From Elephas maximus indicus (Eukaryota > Chordata > Mammalia > Proboscidea > Elephantidae), in contig NC_064841.1 of assembly GCF_024166365.1 (NCBI RefSeq), positions 27,830,001 to 27,894,000 on the forward strand: a stretch of 64,000 bases of DNA, in the 5' to 3' direction. The first letter of the stretch is position 1. Each line of letters begins with the position of its first letter. The position numbers were made by a program, and so were the translations under genes. The notes beneath the pieces were generated by a model. The model searched no databases. It had not been told where the DNA came from and was given only the letters and a program-made list of their open reading frames with translations. Shown here piece after piece: positions 34,657-47,140 of this stretch.

Positions 34657-37600
34657 ATGACAACACTAAACACATACTTATCTATAATTACGCTGAATAT
34701 AAATGGACTAAATGCACCAATAAAGAGACAGAGAGTCTCAGACTGGATAAAGAAACACGATCCGTCTATCTGCTGCCTACAAGAGACACACCTTAGACTC
34801 AGAGACACAAACAAACTAAAAGTCAAAGGATGGAAAAAATATATCAAGCAAACAATAAGCAAAAAAGAAGAGGAGTAGCAATATTAATTTCTGACAAAAT
34901 AGACTTTAAACTTAAATCCACCACAAAGGATAAAGAAGAACACTACATAATGATAAAAGGGACAATTGACCAGGAAGATATAACCATATTAAATATTTAT
35001 GCATCCAGTGACAGGGCTGCAAGATACATAAATTAAATTTTAACAGAACTGAAAAGTGAGATAGACACCTCCACAATTATAGTAGGAGACTTCAACACAC
35101 CACTTTCGGAGAAGGACAGGACATCCAGTAAGAAGCTCAATAGAAACACGGAAGACCTAATTACAACAATCAACCAACTTGACCTCATTGACTTATACAG
35201 AACTCTCCACCCAACTGCTGCAAAGTATACTTTTTTTTCTAGCGCACATGGAACATTCTCTAGAATAGACCACATATTAGGTCATAAAACAAATCTTTGC
35301 AGAATCCAAAACATCGAAATATTACAAAGCATCTTCTCAGACCACAAGGACATAAAAGTGGAAATCAATAACAGAAAAATTAGGGAAAAGAAATCAAATA
35401 CTTGGAAACTGAACGATACCCTCCTGAAAAAACACTGGGTTATAGAAGACATTAAGGAGGGAATAAGGAAATTCATAGAATGCAATGAGAATGAAAATAC
35501 TTCCTATCAAAACCTCTGGGACACAGCAAAAGCAGTGGTCAGAAGCCAATTTATATCGATAAATGCACACATACAAAAAGAAGAAAGAGCCAAAATCAGA
35601 GAACTGTCCCTACAACTTGAACAAATAGAAAGCAAGCAACAAAAGAATCCATCAGGCACCAGAAGAAAACAAATAATAAAAATTAGAGCTGAACTAAATG
35701 AATTAGAGAACAGAAAAACAATGGAAAGAATTAACAAAGCCAAAAGCTGGTTCTTTGAAAAAATTAACAAAATTGATAAACCATTGGCCAGACTGACTAA
35801 AGAAATACAGGAAAGGAAACAAATAATCCGAATAAGAAACGAGATGGGCCACATCACAACAGACCCAACTGAAATTAAAAGAATCATATCAGATTATTAC
35901 GAAAAATTGTACTCTAACATATTTGAAAACCTAGAAGAAATGTATGAATTCCTGGAAAAAACACTACCGACCTAAACTAACACAATCAGAAGTAGAACTA
36001 CTAAATAGACCCATAACAAAAAAAGAGATTGAAAAGGTAATCAAAAAACTTCCAACAAAAGAAAGCCCTGGCCCGGATGGCTTCACTGCAGAGTTCTACC
36101 AAACTTTCAGAGAAGAGTTAACACCACTACTACTAAAGGTATTTCAAAGCATAGAAAATGACGGAATACTACCTAATTCATTCTATGAAGCCACCATTTC
36201 CCTGATACCAAAACCAGGTAAAGACATCACAAAACAAGAAAATTACAGACCTATATCCCTCATGAACATAGATGCAAAAATCTTCAACAAAATTCTAGCC
36301 AATAGAATTCAACAACATGTCAAAAAAATAATCCACCATGACCAAGTGGGATTTATACCAGGTATGTAAGGGTGCTTTAATATTAGAAAAACCATTAATG
36401 TAATCCACCATATAAATAAAACAAAAGACAAAAACCACATGATCTTATCAATTGATGCAGAAAAGGCATTTGACAAAGTCCAACACCCATTTATATTAAA
36501 AACTCTCACCAAAATAGGAATTGAAGGAAAATTCCTCAACATAATAAAGGGCATAAAGCCAACAGCCAACATCACTCTAATTAGAGAGAGCCTGAAAGCA
36601 TTTCCCTTAAGAATGGGAACCAGACAAGGATGCCCTTTATCACCGCTCTTATTCAACGTTGTGCTAGAGGTCCTAGCCAGAGCAATTAGGCTAGACAAAG
36701 CAATAAAAGGCATCCAGATTGGCAAGGAGGAAGTAAAATTATCTCTGTTTGCAGATGACATGATTTTATACACAGAGAACCCTAAGGAATCCTCCAGAAA
36801 ACTACTGAAACTAATAGAAGAGTTTGGCAGAGTCTCAGGTTATAAGATAAACATACAAAAATCACTTGGATTCCTCTACATCAACAAAAAGAACATCGAA
36901 GAGGTAATAACCAAATCAATACCATTCACAGTAGCCCCCAAGAAGATAAAATACTTAGGAATAAATCTTACCAAAGATGTAAAAGACCTATACAAAGAAA
37001 ACTACAAAGTACTACTACAAGAAACTAAAAAGGACCTACTTAAGTGGAAAAACATAACTTTGCTCAAGGATAGGAAGACTTAACATAGTAAAAATGTCTA
37101 TTTTACCAAAAGCCATCTATATATACAATGCACCTCTGATCCAAATTCCAATGTCATTTTTTAATGTGATGGAGAAACAAATTACCAACTTCATACGGAA
37201 GGGAAAGAAGCCTCGGATAAGTAAAGAGTTACTGAAAAAGAAGAAGAAAGTGGGAGGCCTCACTCTACCCGATTTCAGAAGCTATTATACAGCCACAATA
37301 GTCAAAACAGCCTGGTACTGGTACAACAACAGGCACATAGACCAATAGAACAGAATTGAGAACCCAGATATAAATCCGTCCACATATGAGCAGCTGATAT
37401 TTGACAAAGGCCCAGTGTCAGTTAATTGGGGAAAAGATAGTCCTTTTAACAAATGGTGCTGGCATAACTGGATATCCACTTGCAAAAAAATGAAACAGGA
37501 CCCATACCTCACACCATGCACAAAAACTAACTCCAAGTGGATCAAAGACCTAAACATAAAGACTAAAACGATAAAGATCATGGAAGAAAAAATAGGGACA

Positions 37601-38467
37601 ACCTTAGGAGTCCTAATACAAGGCATAAACAGAATACAAAACATTACCAAAAATGACAAAGAGAAACCAGATAACTGCGAGCTCCTAAAAATCAAACACC
37701 TATGCTCATCTAAAGACTTCACCAAAAGAGTAAAAAGACCACCTACAGATTGGGAAAGAATTTTCAGCTATGACATCTCCGACCAGCGCCTGATGTCTAA
37801 AATCTACATGATTCTGTCAAAACTTAACCATAAAAAGACAAACAGCCCAATCAAGAAGTGGGCAAAGGATATGAACACGCACTTCACTAAAGAAGATATT
37901 CAGGCAGCTAACAGATACATGAGAAAATGCTCTCGATCATTAGCCATTAGAGAAACGCAAATTAAAACTACGATGAGATTCCATCTCACTCCAACAAGGC
38001 TGGCATTAATGCAAAAAACACAAAATAATAAATGTTGGAGAGGCTGTGGAGAGATTGGAACTCTTATACACTGCTGGTGGGAATGTAAAATGATACAACC
38101 ACTTTGGAAATCTATCTGGCGTTATCTTAAAAAGTTAGAAATAGAACTACCATATAACCCAGTAATCCCACTCCTCGGAATATATCCTAGAGAAATAAGA
38201 GCCTTTACACAAACAGATATATGCATGCCCATGTTTATTGCAGCTCTGTTTACAATAGCAAAAAGCTGGAAGCAACCAAGGTGTCCATTAACGGATGAAT
38301 GGATAAATAAATTGTGGTATATTCACACAATGGAATACTACGCATCGATAAAGAACAGTGACGAATCTGTGAAACATTTCATAACATGGAGGAACCTGGA
38401 AGGCATTATGCTGAGTGAAATTAGTCAGAGGCAAAAGGACAAATATTGTATAAGAGCACTATTATAA
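34657..38467 (+). pseudogene. ORF2 of the nested L1, multiply broken
   Basis: ORF2p is the L1 endonuclease and reverse transcriptase. The span of about 1270 codons fits full length. Endonuclease: [40 protein letters not shown] (motif A, about 36451), [12 protein letters not shown] (motif B), FADD with GCAGATGAC at 36751-36759 (motif C). C-terminal Cys motif CWRGCGEIGTLIHCWWEC at about 38032-38088. Breaks: frameshifts near 34830-34876, 35944-35975 and 37060-37094; stops at 35034, 36367 (Gln position) and 37346 (Trp position, TGG to TAG). All catalytic residues are preserved. Confidence 0.94.
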
Positions 38468-39466
38468 GATCTTGAGAAACTGTATAAACTGAGAAGAACA
38501 CATACTTTTGTGGCTACGAGGGGGGGAGAGAGGGGGGAGAGGGTTTTTTACTGATTAGTTAGTAGATAAGAACTGCTTTAGGTGAAGGGAAGGACAATAC
38601 TCAATACATGGAAGGTCAGCTCAACTGGACTGGACCAAAAGCAAAGAAGTTTCCGGGATAAAATGAATGCTTCAAAGGTCAGCGGAGCAAGGGCGGGGGT
38701 TTGGGGACCATGGTTTAAGGGGACTTCTAAGTCATTGGCGAAGTAATTCTATTATGAAAACATTCTGCATCCCACTTTGAAATGTGGCGTCTGGGGTCTT
38801 AAATGCTAACAAGCAGCCACCTAAGATGCATCAATTGGTCTCAACCCACCTGGATCAAAGGAGAATGAAGAACACCCAGGTCACACGATAACTAAGAGCC
38901 CAAGAGACAGAAAGGGCCACATGAACCAGAGACTTACATCATCCTGAGACCAGAAGAACTAGTTGGTGCCCGGCCACAACCGATGACTGCCCTGTCAGGG
39001 AGCACAACAGAGAACCCCTGAGGGAGCAGGAGATCAGTGGGATGCAGACCCCAAATTCTCATAAAAAGACCAGACTTAATGGTCTGACTGAGACTAGAGG
39101 AATTCTGGCGGTCATGGTCCCCAAACCTTCTGTTGGCCCAGGACAGGAACCATTCCCGAAGACAACTCATCAGACATGGAAGGGACTGGACAGTGGGTAG
39201 GAGAGAGATGCTGATGAAGAGTGAGCTATTTGTATCAGGTGGACACTTGAGACTGTGTTGGCATCTCCTGTCTGGAGGGGGGATGGAAGGATAGAGAGAG
39301 TTGGAAGCTGGCAAAAAATTGTCACGAAAGGAGAGACTGGAAGGGCTGACTCATTAGGGGGAGAACAAGTGGGAGTATGGAGTAAGGTGTATATAAACTT
39401 ATATGTGACAGTCTGACTTGATTTGTAAACGTTCACTTGAAGCTCAATAAAAGTTAAAAAAAAAAA
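38468..39466 (+). other. 3'UTR of the nested L1
   Basis: About 1 kb after the ORF2 stop. It has a G/A-rich tract at 38519-38545 (GAGGGGGGGAGAG...), as many mammalian L1 3'UTRs do, and ends with AATAAA plus poly(A). The inverted L1 pieces at 14096 and, more distantly, at 20388 and 4906 match this region. Confidence 0.9.
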
Positions 39467-39489
39467 AAAAAGCTAGAAATAGAAGTACC

Positions 39490-41965
39490 ATGTTGTTGTT
39501 GTTGTTAGGTGCTGTCCAGTTGGTTCCGACTCATAGCAACCCCATGCACAACAGAAAGAAACACTGCCCGGTCCTGCGTCATCCTTACAATCGTTACGCT
39601 TGAGCTCATTGTTGCAGCCTCTGTGTCAATCCACCTTGTCAAGTGTATTCCTTGTTTTTTTGTAGTCTTCCAAGCATGATGTCCTTCTCCAGGGACTGAT
39701 CCCTCCTGACATATCCAAAGTGTGTAAGACGCAGTCTCGCCATCCTTGCCTCTAAGGAGCGTTCTGGTTGTATTTCTAAGACAGATTTGGCCGCTCTTTT
39801 GGCAGTCCATGGCATATTCAATATTCTACACCAACATCACAATTCAAAGGCGTCAATTCTTTGGTCTTCCTTATTCACTGTCCACCTTTCACATGCATAT
39901 CATGCGACTGAAAATACCATGGCTTGGGTCAGGTGCACCTTAGTCTTCAAGGTGACATCTTTGCTCTTCAACACTTTAAAGAGGTCCTTTGCAGCCATCT
40001 TTTTTTTTTTTTTTTTTTTTTTTTGCCGCAGATTTGCCCAATGCAATGTGTCTTTTGATTTCTTGACTGCTGCTTCCATGGCTGTTGATTGTGGATCCAA
40101 GTCAAATGAAATCCTTAACAACTTCAATCTTTTCTCCATTTATCATGATGTTGCTTATTGGTCCAGTTGTGAGGATTTTTGTTTTCTTTATGTTGAGGTG
40201 TAATCCATACTGAAGGCTGTGGTCTTTGATCTTCATTAGTAAGTGCTTCAAGTGCTCTTCACTTTCAGCAAGCAAGGTTGTGTCATCTGCATAACACAGG
40301 TTGTTAATGAGCCTTCCTCCAATCCTGATGCCCTGTTCTTCCTCATATAGTCCGGCTTCTCATATTATTTGCTCAGCATACAGATTGAATACGTATGGTG
40401 AAAGAACACAATCCTGACGCACACCTTTCCTGACTTTAAACCAATCAGTATCCCCTTGTTCTGTCTGAACAACTGCCTCTTGATCTATGTAAAGGTTCCT
40501 CATGAGCACAATTAAGTGTTCTGGAATTCCCATTCTTCACAATGTTATCCATAATTTGTTATGATCCACACAGTTGAATGCCTTTGAATAGTCAATAAAA
40601 CACAGGTAAACATCCTTCTGGTATTCTCTGCTTTCAGCCAGGATCCATCTGACATCAGCAATGATATCCTTGGTTCCACGTCCTCTTCTGAAACCAGCCT
40701 GAATTTCTGGCAGTTCCCTGTCAATATACTGCTGCAGCCATTTTTGAAAGATCTTCAGCAAAATTTTGCTCCCGTGTGATATTAACGATATTGTTCTATA
40801 ATTTCCACATTCAGTTGGATCATCTTTCTTGGGAATTGGCACAATATGGATCTCTTCCAGTCAGTTGGCCAGGAAGCTGTGTTCCATATTTCTTGGCATA
40901 GATGGGTGAGCACCTCCAGTGCTGCATCTGTTTCTTGACACATCTCAATTGATATTCCATCAATTCCTGGAGCCTTGTTTTTTGCCAATGCCTTCAGAGC
41001 AGCTTGGACTTCTTTCTCCAGTACCATTGGTTCCTGATCATATGCTACCTCTTGAAATGGTTGAAGTAATCCTTTTCGGTATAATGACTCTGTGTATTCC
41101 TTCCATCTTCTTTTGATGCTTCCTGCATTATTTAATATTTTCCCCATGGAATCCTTCACTATTGCAACTTGAGGCTTGAATTTTTTCTTCAGTTCTTTCA
41201 GCTTGAGAAATGCCGAGTGTGTTCTTCCCTTTTGGTTTTCCATGTCCAGCTCTTTGCACATGTCATCATAATACTTTGTCTTCTCGAGCCGCCGTTTGAA
41301 ATCTTCTGTTCAGTTCTGTTACTTCAATTCTTCCTTTTGCTTTAGCTGCTCAACGTTTGAGAGCAAGTTGCAGAGTCTCCTCTGACATCCATCTTGGTCT
41401 TTTCTTTCATCCCTGTCTTTTCAATGACCTCTTGCTTTCTTCATGTATGATGTCCTTCATGTCATTCCACAACTCATCTGGTCTTTGGTCTCTAGTGTTC
41501 AATGCATCAAATCTATTCTTCAGATGGTCTCTAAATTCAAGGTCATATTTTGGCTCTCATGGACTTGCTCTGATTTTCTTCAGTTTCAGCTTGAACTTGC
41601 ATTGGAGCAATTAATGGCCTGTTCCACAGTCAGCCCCTGGCCTTGTTCTGATTGATGATATTGAGCTTTTCCACTTTCTCTTTCCACAAATGTAGTCAGT
41701 TTGATTTCTGTGTGTTCCATCTGGCGAGGTGCATATGTATAGTCGCTGTTTATGTTGGTGAAAGAAGGTATTTGCAAAATTCTATCATTCGATCTCTGGC
41801 ATTTTTTTCTATCAGCAAGGCCACATTTTCCAACTACTGATCCTTCTTTGTTTCCAACGTTTGCATTCCAATCACCAGTAGTTATCAATGCATCTTGATT
41901 ATATGTTTGATCAATTTCGGACTGTAGCAGCTGATAAAAATCTTCTATTTCTTCATTGGAAGCTA
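39490..41965 (-). mobile_element. RTE-clade LINE, inverted, 5'-truncated
   Basis: Reverse RTE starting with TTGTTGTTGTTGTTAGG (its tail) and reading inward on the minus strand through the RT domain (40537-41261, with CFIDYSKAFNCVDH and PIPKKDDPTECGNYR) to a truncated endonuclease piece (41586-41965, TTGDWNANVGNKEGS). RT motif C lies near 40282-40300. A T-run of about 25 at 40000-40024 has expanded inside it. Frames are broken in several places. Confidence 0.93.
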
Positions 41966-42330
41966 TCGAAATGAGGAAGTGGGGGCCAAACACATTCTAT
42001 TCTGCCTAGTGTGGCCAGTGACCACTATGTTCAGTTCTCAGAAATAACAGCATCAGTGATTCTTATCATAGCATCTGATGTCTAGCATAGGTGGTACCTG
42101 TGGTACCACGTGGCAGCAGCAGTTACATAGCCACCAGAATGGCTTCGTAGATAGGTTTTGGTGTTAGTCTTTGATGTAATTCTTCTGGACCTTAGTTTCT
42201 AGCAACCTCCACCTCTATCAAGATTCTGTTAACCACCTACCAGTAATATCCTTTTAATAAATGCTTTTTCTGTTTCAACTTGTCTGAGTTGGCTTCGGTT
42301 GCTTGACACTAAAATTCCAATTGAAATTTT
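41966..42330 (+). mobile_element. LTR-like repeat, uncertain
   Basis: Contains 'ccttttaataaatgctttttctg', which looks like an LTR polyadenylation region, and an ending 'ggcttcggttgcttgacac' of the type seen in ERV LTRs. No clear boundaries or TSD. Confidence 0.4.
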
Positions 42331-42379
42331 GTTGAGGCTCTCTTAAGTAGAGTTCATTGCAGCTCAAAGTGTCCTAAAT

Positions 42380-42739
42380 GATTCCCAGTCTTAGGCTCTC
42401 TTAGTTATTTATTGCCGTAATGTTCTTCAATCAACAATTCAGTGGCTTAAAACAACATTTATTCTTGCTCACTTGTCTGTGGATTGCCTCGAATCAGCTA
42501 GGCTGTGCTTAATTGATCATGAGTCCAAAATGTAGATTGGGTCTAGCTCAAGTCCATGCATCTCTCCTCCTTCTTGGACTACCCAGGGCTTTCCTTCTCA
42601 CGAAGATGACAGAGTGCAAGAGGGCAAGCCCAAATGGGCACGTATAATTTAAGCCTTCTCATGTCAGATCGACTAATATCCAATCAGCCAAGTCACACAA
42701 CCAAGCCCAATGTCAGTGTAGCAGGGAAATAAACTCTGC
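42380..42739 (-). mobile_element. Antisense interspersed repeat, MLT/MER-like
   Basis: 'ttatttattgccgtaatgttc' and 'cagtggcttaaaacaacatttattc' resemble a common old mammalian LTR or MER repeat read antisense. The family is not certain. It ends before the TSD of the next SINE. Confidence 0.45.
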
Positions 42740-42747
42740 TTCTAGTG

Positions 42748-42903
42748 AGAGGGGAGCCCTGGTGACACAGTGGTTAAGAGCTCAGCTGCTAACCAAAAGG
42801 TCAGCAGTTCAAATCCACCAGCTGCTTCTTGGAAACCATATGGGACAGTTCTACTGTGTCCTATCTGGTCGCTATGAGTTGGAATTGACTCAACAGCAAT
42901 GGG
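42748..42903 (+). mobile_element. AfroSINE-type SINE
   Basis: Starts AGAGGGGAGCCCTGGTGACACAGTGG, has CAGCAGTTCAAATCCACC, and ends GCAATGGG. Exact 8-bp TSD TTCTAGTG (42740-42747 and 42904-42911). Confidence 0.93.
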
Positions 42904-42911
42904 TTCTAGTG

Positions 42912-43345
42912 GGAAGAACTACAAAGCCTTGTGGCAAAGGGTGTGAATACAGGGAGGGGTGAAGAATTGAGAATAATAAGGAAATCTACCACATCAACCT
43001 ATACCCGACTCTCATGCCCCCTCAAAACCAAAATGTTATGTAATGGCTGGTAATAGTATAATATCTTGTTTTATAGCTATTAATGTCTTGTAAGAAGATG
43101 TCTTGCGCATACTGCCTTCAGATAAAGAAAACTATTATTTCTACACATCAGGTGATAATAGAATTGTAAAAGAACTGGGCTATTAGGGATCTTAAAGTTC
43201 GTCTAGTAAACCCTATACTGGATTGATAAGGTAAACTGAAGTACCAAGTGACTTAGTCAATGTCATACAGCTAAAGAATGATACAAGAATGACTAGAACT
43301 CACTTCTCTTGACTCCCAGGTAAATACCTCTGATCCTTTGTTATT
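42912..43345. other. No gene; possible MIR near the right end
   Basis: The stretch 43160-43330 ('agtaccaagtgacttagtcaatgtcatacagctaa') looks MIR-like. Otherwise nothing recognised. Confidence 0.45.
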
Positions 43346-43437
43346 TTGTTGTTGTTGTTAGATGCAACTCTATGTACAACAGAACAAAACACTGCCTGGT
43401 CCTGTGCCATGCTCACAATTGTTATGCTTGAGCTTGT
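43346..43437 (-). mobile_element. RTE 3' end, short, inverted
   Basis: TTGTTGTTGTTGTTAGATGCAACTC..., 'acactgcctggtcctgtgcc', 'cacaattgttatgcttgagc': the terminal 90 bp of an RTE in reverse, lacking the usual segment around the Cys/Gly tail. Confidence 0.85.
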
Positions 43438-43889
43438 CTTATACTGAGGCAGAAAATTCTGTATTCCTCAAATCATTTACTACTTCTCCTCCGTGTCACA
43501 GTAGATACAGAGTTGGACACATGTTTGGGTGCCTATGCCCATCCACCCACACTCCGCTACTCAAAGGGCTGCTGATTCAGTCTAGAAATCTCATAGGTGT
43601 CAGAACAACTGAGGCCCTTAAAGGAAGATGGCAAGCTATGGGCAGGTAAACCTCTTAAGCAACACAAGGTTTCTGTCCCCTATTAACGATTGCTTTGGAA
43701 ATTACGTCCTATTTTAATAAAAAGTCTTATATAAGAAAGAGAATTTTAAAATCTTTACAAGTTTTCACAGGGCACTAACAGTAGCGATGGCTTCTGTTTT
43801 CCTCCTCCTAGTTAAAGGCAAATAGGATCAATCTTTGGCAAAATCGTTAAGTGTGAGAAATTTGGGATCTATAAAAAAAAATCTCCAGG

Positions 43890-44095
43890 TTTTTTTTTTT
43901 GTGTGTGTGTGTGCTTTAGAGGGTTTACAGAACAAACTAGTTTCTTATCAGTTAGTCATTGTTCCATGACATAGGTTAACAATACCACGACATATCAACA
44001 CTCTCCCTTCTCAACCCTGAGTTCCCTATTACCAGCCTTCCTGTTCGCTTCTGCCTTCCAGTCCCTACCCAGCCTTATATTTCTAAAACCTTTTT
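43890..44095 (-). mobile_element. L1 3'UTR, inverted, short
   Basis: T and GT-rich start, then GTGCTTTAGAGGGTTTACAG, 'cacgacatatcaacactctcc' as in the other inverted L1 3'UTRs. A short GT microsatellite (43899-43912) lies at its end. Confidence 0.75.
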
Positions 44096-44249
44096 CTGCA
44101 TATCTACTTTAGGAATGAAAAGCCTTCCCTCCACTTCCTTTTCTTCTTGGTCTAACCAGGAAAACTATCTGACCCCAGCCCTGTATTTGGGTTAATTAAT
44201 TAAAGTTACTTCAGCATTTAAATTTTAAGTAACACTGGTGGTCACTGAA

Positions 44250-44440
44250 AGGAATCCTGGTTGCACAGTGGTTAAGCACTCGGCTGCTAACTGAAAGGTA
44301 GGCTGTTCAAACCCACCAGCTACTCTGCAGGAGAAAGATGTGGCACTCTGCTTCCGTAAAGGTTACAGTTCTACCTGTCCTATAGTGTCGCTATAAGCCG
44401 GGATCAACTAGACAACAGTCGGTTTGGTTTTTGGTTTGGT
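44250..44440 (+). mobile_element. AfroSINE-type SINE, longer form
   Basis: Starts GGAATCCTGGTTGCACAGTGG, includes the extra GAGAAAGATGTGGCACTC block, ends 'ggtttggtttttggtttgg'. The flanks share G(G/T)CACTGAA, a probable TSD. Confidence 0.9.
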
Positions 44441-44619
44441 AGGCACTGAATAAAAGCTTTGCCATCTAGTCACAGGATAACATGCACTAAGAAACAAGTA
44501 AAAGATTTCTTTTTAGGTGGACCAGGGGGACCTTCGAAATCCCTTGTCTGTGGTCACTCTGCAGATGACACTGCTGTTCTAAAAGAAGGAACGTGAAGAT
44601 TCTGGGGACAAAGGAAATA

Positions 44620-44780
44620 CTCTTTCATCAGTCAGCATATATTGTGCACACAGTGTTCCAGGCTCTGTGCTGGGCACTGGCAGCAATAAATGTAGGACAG
44701 TCCTCAATCTCATGCAACTTACATTCTCTTAAATGGTGTCACCAAAAAATAAGCAAATAAATATACAAATACACAAGATA
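44620..44780 (+). mobile_element. Ancient L2/MIR-type repeat
   Basis: 'attgtgcacacagtgttccaggctctgtgctgggcactggcag' followed by 'acttacattctcttaaatgg' resembles a mammal-wide ancient repeat. Family not fixed. Confidence 0.5.
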
Positions 44781-44884
44781 TAGTAGAAGTTCTCTTCACT
44801 GACTTTTTCTTAACTGACTTAAAGTATTAACCTAAGTTTTCCATTTCTTTTGCATAACATACTGGTCAAAGGCTGAATACCCTT

Positions 44885-45297
44885 TGTTATAGTTTGAATT
44901 GTATCCCCCCAAAACATGTGCCAGGATCCCAACCCTTGTACATGTGGATGTGATCTCCTCAGGGTACAGGGCTTTCTTTGTTATGTTAATGAGACTACAC
45001 CAGTATAGTGTGTGTCCTAAACCTAATCACTTCTGAATTTTAAGGAGCAGCATAGACACGGAGACAGGGAGCACAAACAGGGAACGATATCTACCATGGG
45101 AAGAACACCCCGGAGCCAAGGAATTCCAGGGCTACAGAAGCTGAGACAAGGATCTTCCCCCAGAGTCAATGGAGAGAGATCCTGCCCTTCCTTAGAGCTG
45201 GTGCCCTGAATTCTGAACTGTGAAAAAATTAATTTCTGTTCTTTAGGGCCACTCACCGACAGCATTTGTGGTACAGCAGCACTAGGTAACTAGGACA
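44885..45297 (+). mobile_element. MaLR-type solo LTR (MLT1-like)
   Basis: 413 bp beginning TGTTATAGTTTGAATTG and ending GGTAACTAGGACA, with an exact 5-bp TSD CCCTT (44880-44884 and 45298-45302). The internal order ('cctaaacctaatcacttctg', 'agacaaggatcttcccc', 'gagctggtgccctgaattc') matches MaLR LTRs. No internal region follows. Confidence 0.87.
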
Positions 45298-45369
45298 CCC
45301 TTGAATTGAAGCTACTCTCTCAGACACCAACATACTTCTCTTCCTATGTCTATATGTCTAACAAAAAAA

Positions 45370-45540
45370 AACAAAACCCATTGCCGTCAAGTCAATTCTG
45401 ACTCATAGCAACTCTATAGGACAGGGTAGAACTGATCCATAGGGTTTCCATAGGGTTTCCAAGGAGCACCTGGTGGATTTGAACTGCCTACCTTTCGGTT
45501 AGCAGCAAGAGTTCTTAACCACTACACCACCAAGGTTTCC
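45370..45540 (-). mobile_element. AfroSINE-type SINE, reverse
   Basis: Starts AACAAAACCCATTGCCGTCAAG and ends TACACCACCAAGGTTTCC. Contains an internal tandem duplication of CCATAGGGTTT at about 45438-45458. Confidence 0.92.
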
Positions 45541-45689
45541 AAAAGAGTTAAACTATTCAGAACATTGATTGTGCCAGTTATTGTAATTGCATAATTCAAT
45601 TAAACATTATAGAGGCCAATGAAATATGGTTGATTTCTCAGAATGCTAAGTTGAATTCTTCGGAAAGACTTGATAAAGGAGTTACTTTA

Positions 45690-46278
45690 AAAGTTTGGTG
45701 GTTCTCCAAAAAGTTAAACAAAGAATTATTGTATGATCCAGCAATTCCACTCCTAGGTGTATTACACGCCCAAAAGAATTAAAAGCAGGAATGAAAACAG
45801 GTACTTGTACGCCAATGTTCTTTGCAGCATTATTTACAACAGCCAAAAGTGGAAACAGCCTAATTGGTATAGATAATACATAGAATGGAATATTAATCAT
45901 AAAGAGAAATGAAGTCTTGATAGACAGTAAACATGGGTAAATCTTGAAAACATTATGTTGAGTGAAATAAGTCAGTCGCAAAAGAATAAATATTGTGTGA
46001 TCCCACTTAGATGAATTATCTAGGACAGGCAAATGTATAGAGATCAAAGTTTATTAGTGGTTACTGGGGACAGGCAGGAGGAAGGAGGAAAAGAAGACAC
46101 AACGCTTAGGGGACACTGAGCTTCTGTTAAAGGTGATGGAAAAATTTGGGAATGGTTAAGAATGATGGTTAAACAACATGATGGACGCAATTGACGACAC
46201 TGAATTGAATGTGTGACGATTATCTGAATTGCTAATGTTTTATGACCTGTGTATTTGCCACAATTAAAAAAAAAAAGT
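45690..46278 (+). mobile_element. L1M 3' region
   Basis: ORF2 C-terminus and 3'UTR of an old L1 ('gatccagcaattccactcctagg', 'aatgttctttgcagcattatttac', 'gtgatcccacttagatg'), ending in an A-run at 46266-46276. Confidence 0.85.
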
Positions 46279-46605
46279 TCTTGTGTCTCATTGGCTTATC
46301 CCACCTTGACTGGTCAGCCGCCTTAGGAAAAAATCCATCTTATTAGAGAGTGAATCTCTGCTATCATCATTTCAGCTGAAACCTTAACGTATTTTCATTT
46401 CCTCATTTATTCCCAGGTTCCTGAAGTCTTAACCAGAGAAGAACTACGTTTCCACCACAGGCTGCTCCTTGGCTACAACACAAAAATTTCCAGGGGAGAG
46501 TCCTTTACAATTTGTAAAGTACTTTCATTCATATGTTGGGAGTGACAAATTAACTTCCACTATGCTCAGTTGTTACAAAAAATATTAGCTTCCTTATTTT
46601 GTCTG

Positions 46606-46733
46606 TTGTTGTTGTTGTTAGGTGCCATGGAGTCGGTTGGACTCATAGCAAATCTATGTACCACAGAACTAAACACTGCCTGGTCCTGCGCCATGCTCAC
46701 AATCGTTGTTATGCTTGAGCCCATTGTTGCATT
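46606..46733 (-). mobile_element. RTE 3' end, short, inverted
   Basis: TTGTTGTTGTTGTTAGGTGCCATGGAGTCGG..., 'gcctggtcctgcgccatgc', 'atgcttgagcccattgttgc'. The flanks share TTTGTCT, a probable TSD. Confidence 0.88.
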
Positions 46734-46807
46734 GTTTGTCTACAACCTGTTTATTCTAATGAGTGGGATGGGGAAACCTAAATGTTCACTCTGTTTAATT
46801 CTTAGTC

Positions 46808-46925
46808 CAGTTGTTCTCAACCCTAGCCCACATTAAAATCACAAGGAAACCTGTTACAAAGTAGTCACCGGGATCCCCACCCTAGATCAACTGACTCTGC
46901 ACCTGTCCGAGGCCTCCTCCCCCTT
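46808..46925 (+). mobile_element. MER5-like hAT-Charlie relic
   Basis: 'gttctcaaccctagcccacattaaaatcac', 'cccaccctagatcaactgactctgc': the pattern of MER5-type elements. Partial copy. Confidence 0.55.
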
Positions 46926-47140
46926 CCCCGCCCCCCACTCCCCAGACCACAGCCTGAGACAAAGGCTTGTGTGGAAGTAGTTACCAGCAACCAAGGGAGA
47001 CCCAACATAAGATCCCCCTTCTGCCCTCAGAGCCCCTGTCTCTGCAATCACCTGGCCCCAGGGCTCTCCCCTTTCTCTCTTTCTACAGTCCTCTCAGCCA
47101 AAGACGGGTGGGTTTTTTTTTTCTTTCTTTCTCTAACGTA

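Larger units (their letters stand above)
31710..39466 (+). mobile_element. Full-length L1 nested in an older L1
   Basis: A 7757-bp L1 with an exact 16-bp duplication AAAAAGCTAGAAATAG (31694-31709 and 39467-39482). Parts: tandem-monomer 5'UTR (31710-33159), ORF1 (33160-34188), 468-bp inter-ORF spacer (34189-34656), ORF2 (34657-38467), 3'UTR with a G/A tract, AATAAA at 39446-39451 and poly(A) to 39470. Both ORFs are broken, so it cannot move by itself. The exact TSD and modest decay make it the youngest L1 here. Confidence 0.97.

Noticed and set aside
33121-38467. Long L1 frames read as host genes
   Set aside because: Motifs and the flanking 16-bp TSD show they are L1 ORF1 and ORF2 with stops and frameshifts.
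43346-43362. TTG repeats as a possible CRISPR or tandem array
   Set aside because: These are the simple-repeat tails of reverse RTE copies; no regular repeat-spacer structure occurs anywhere in the window.
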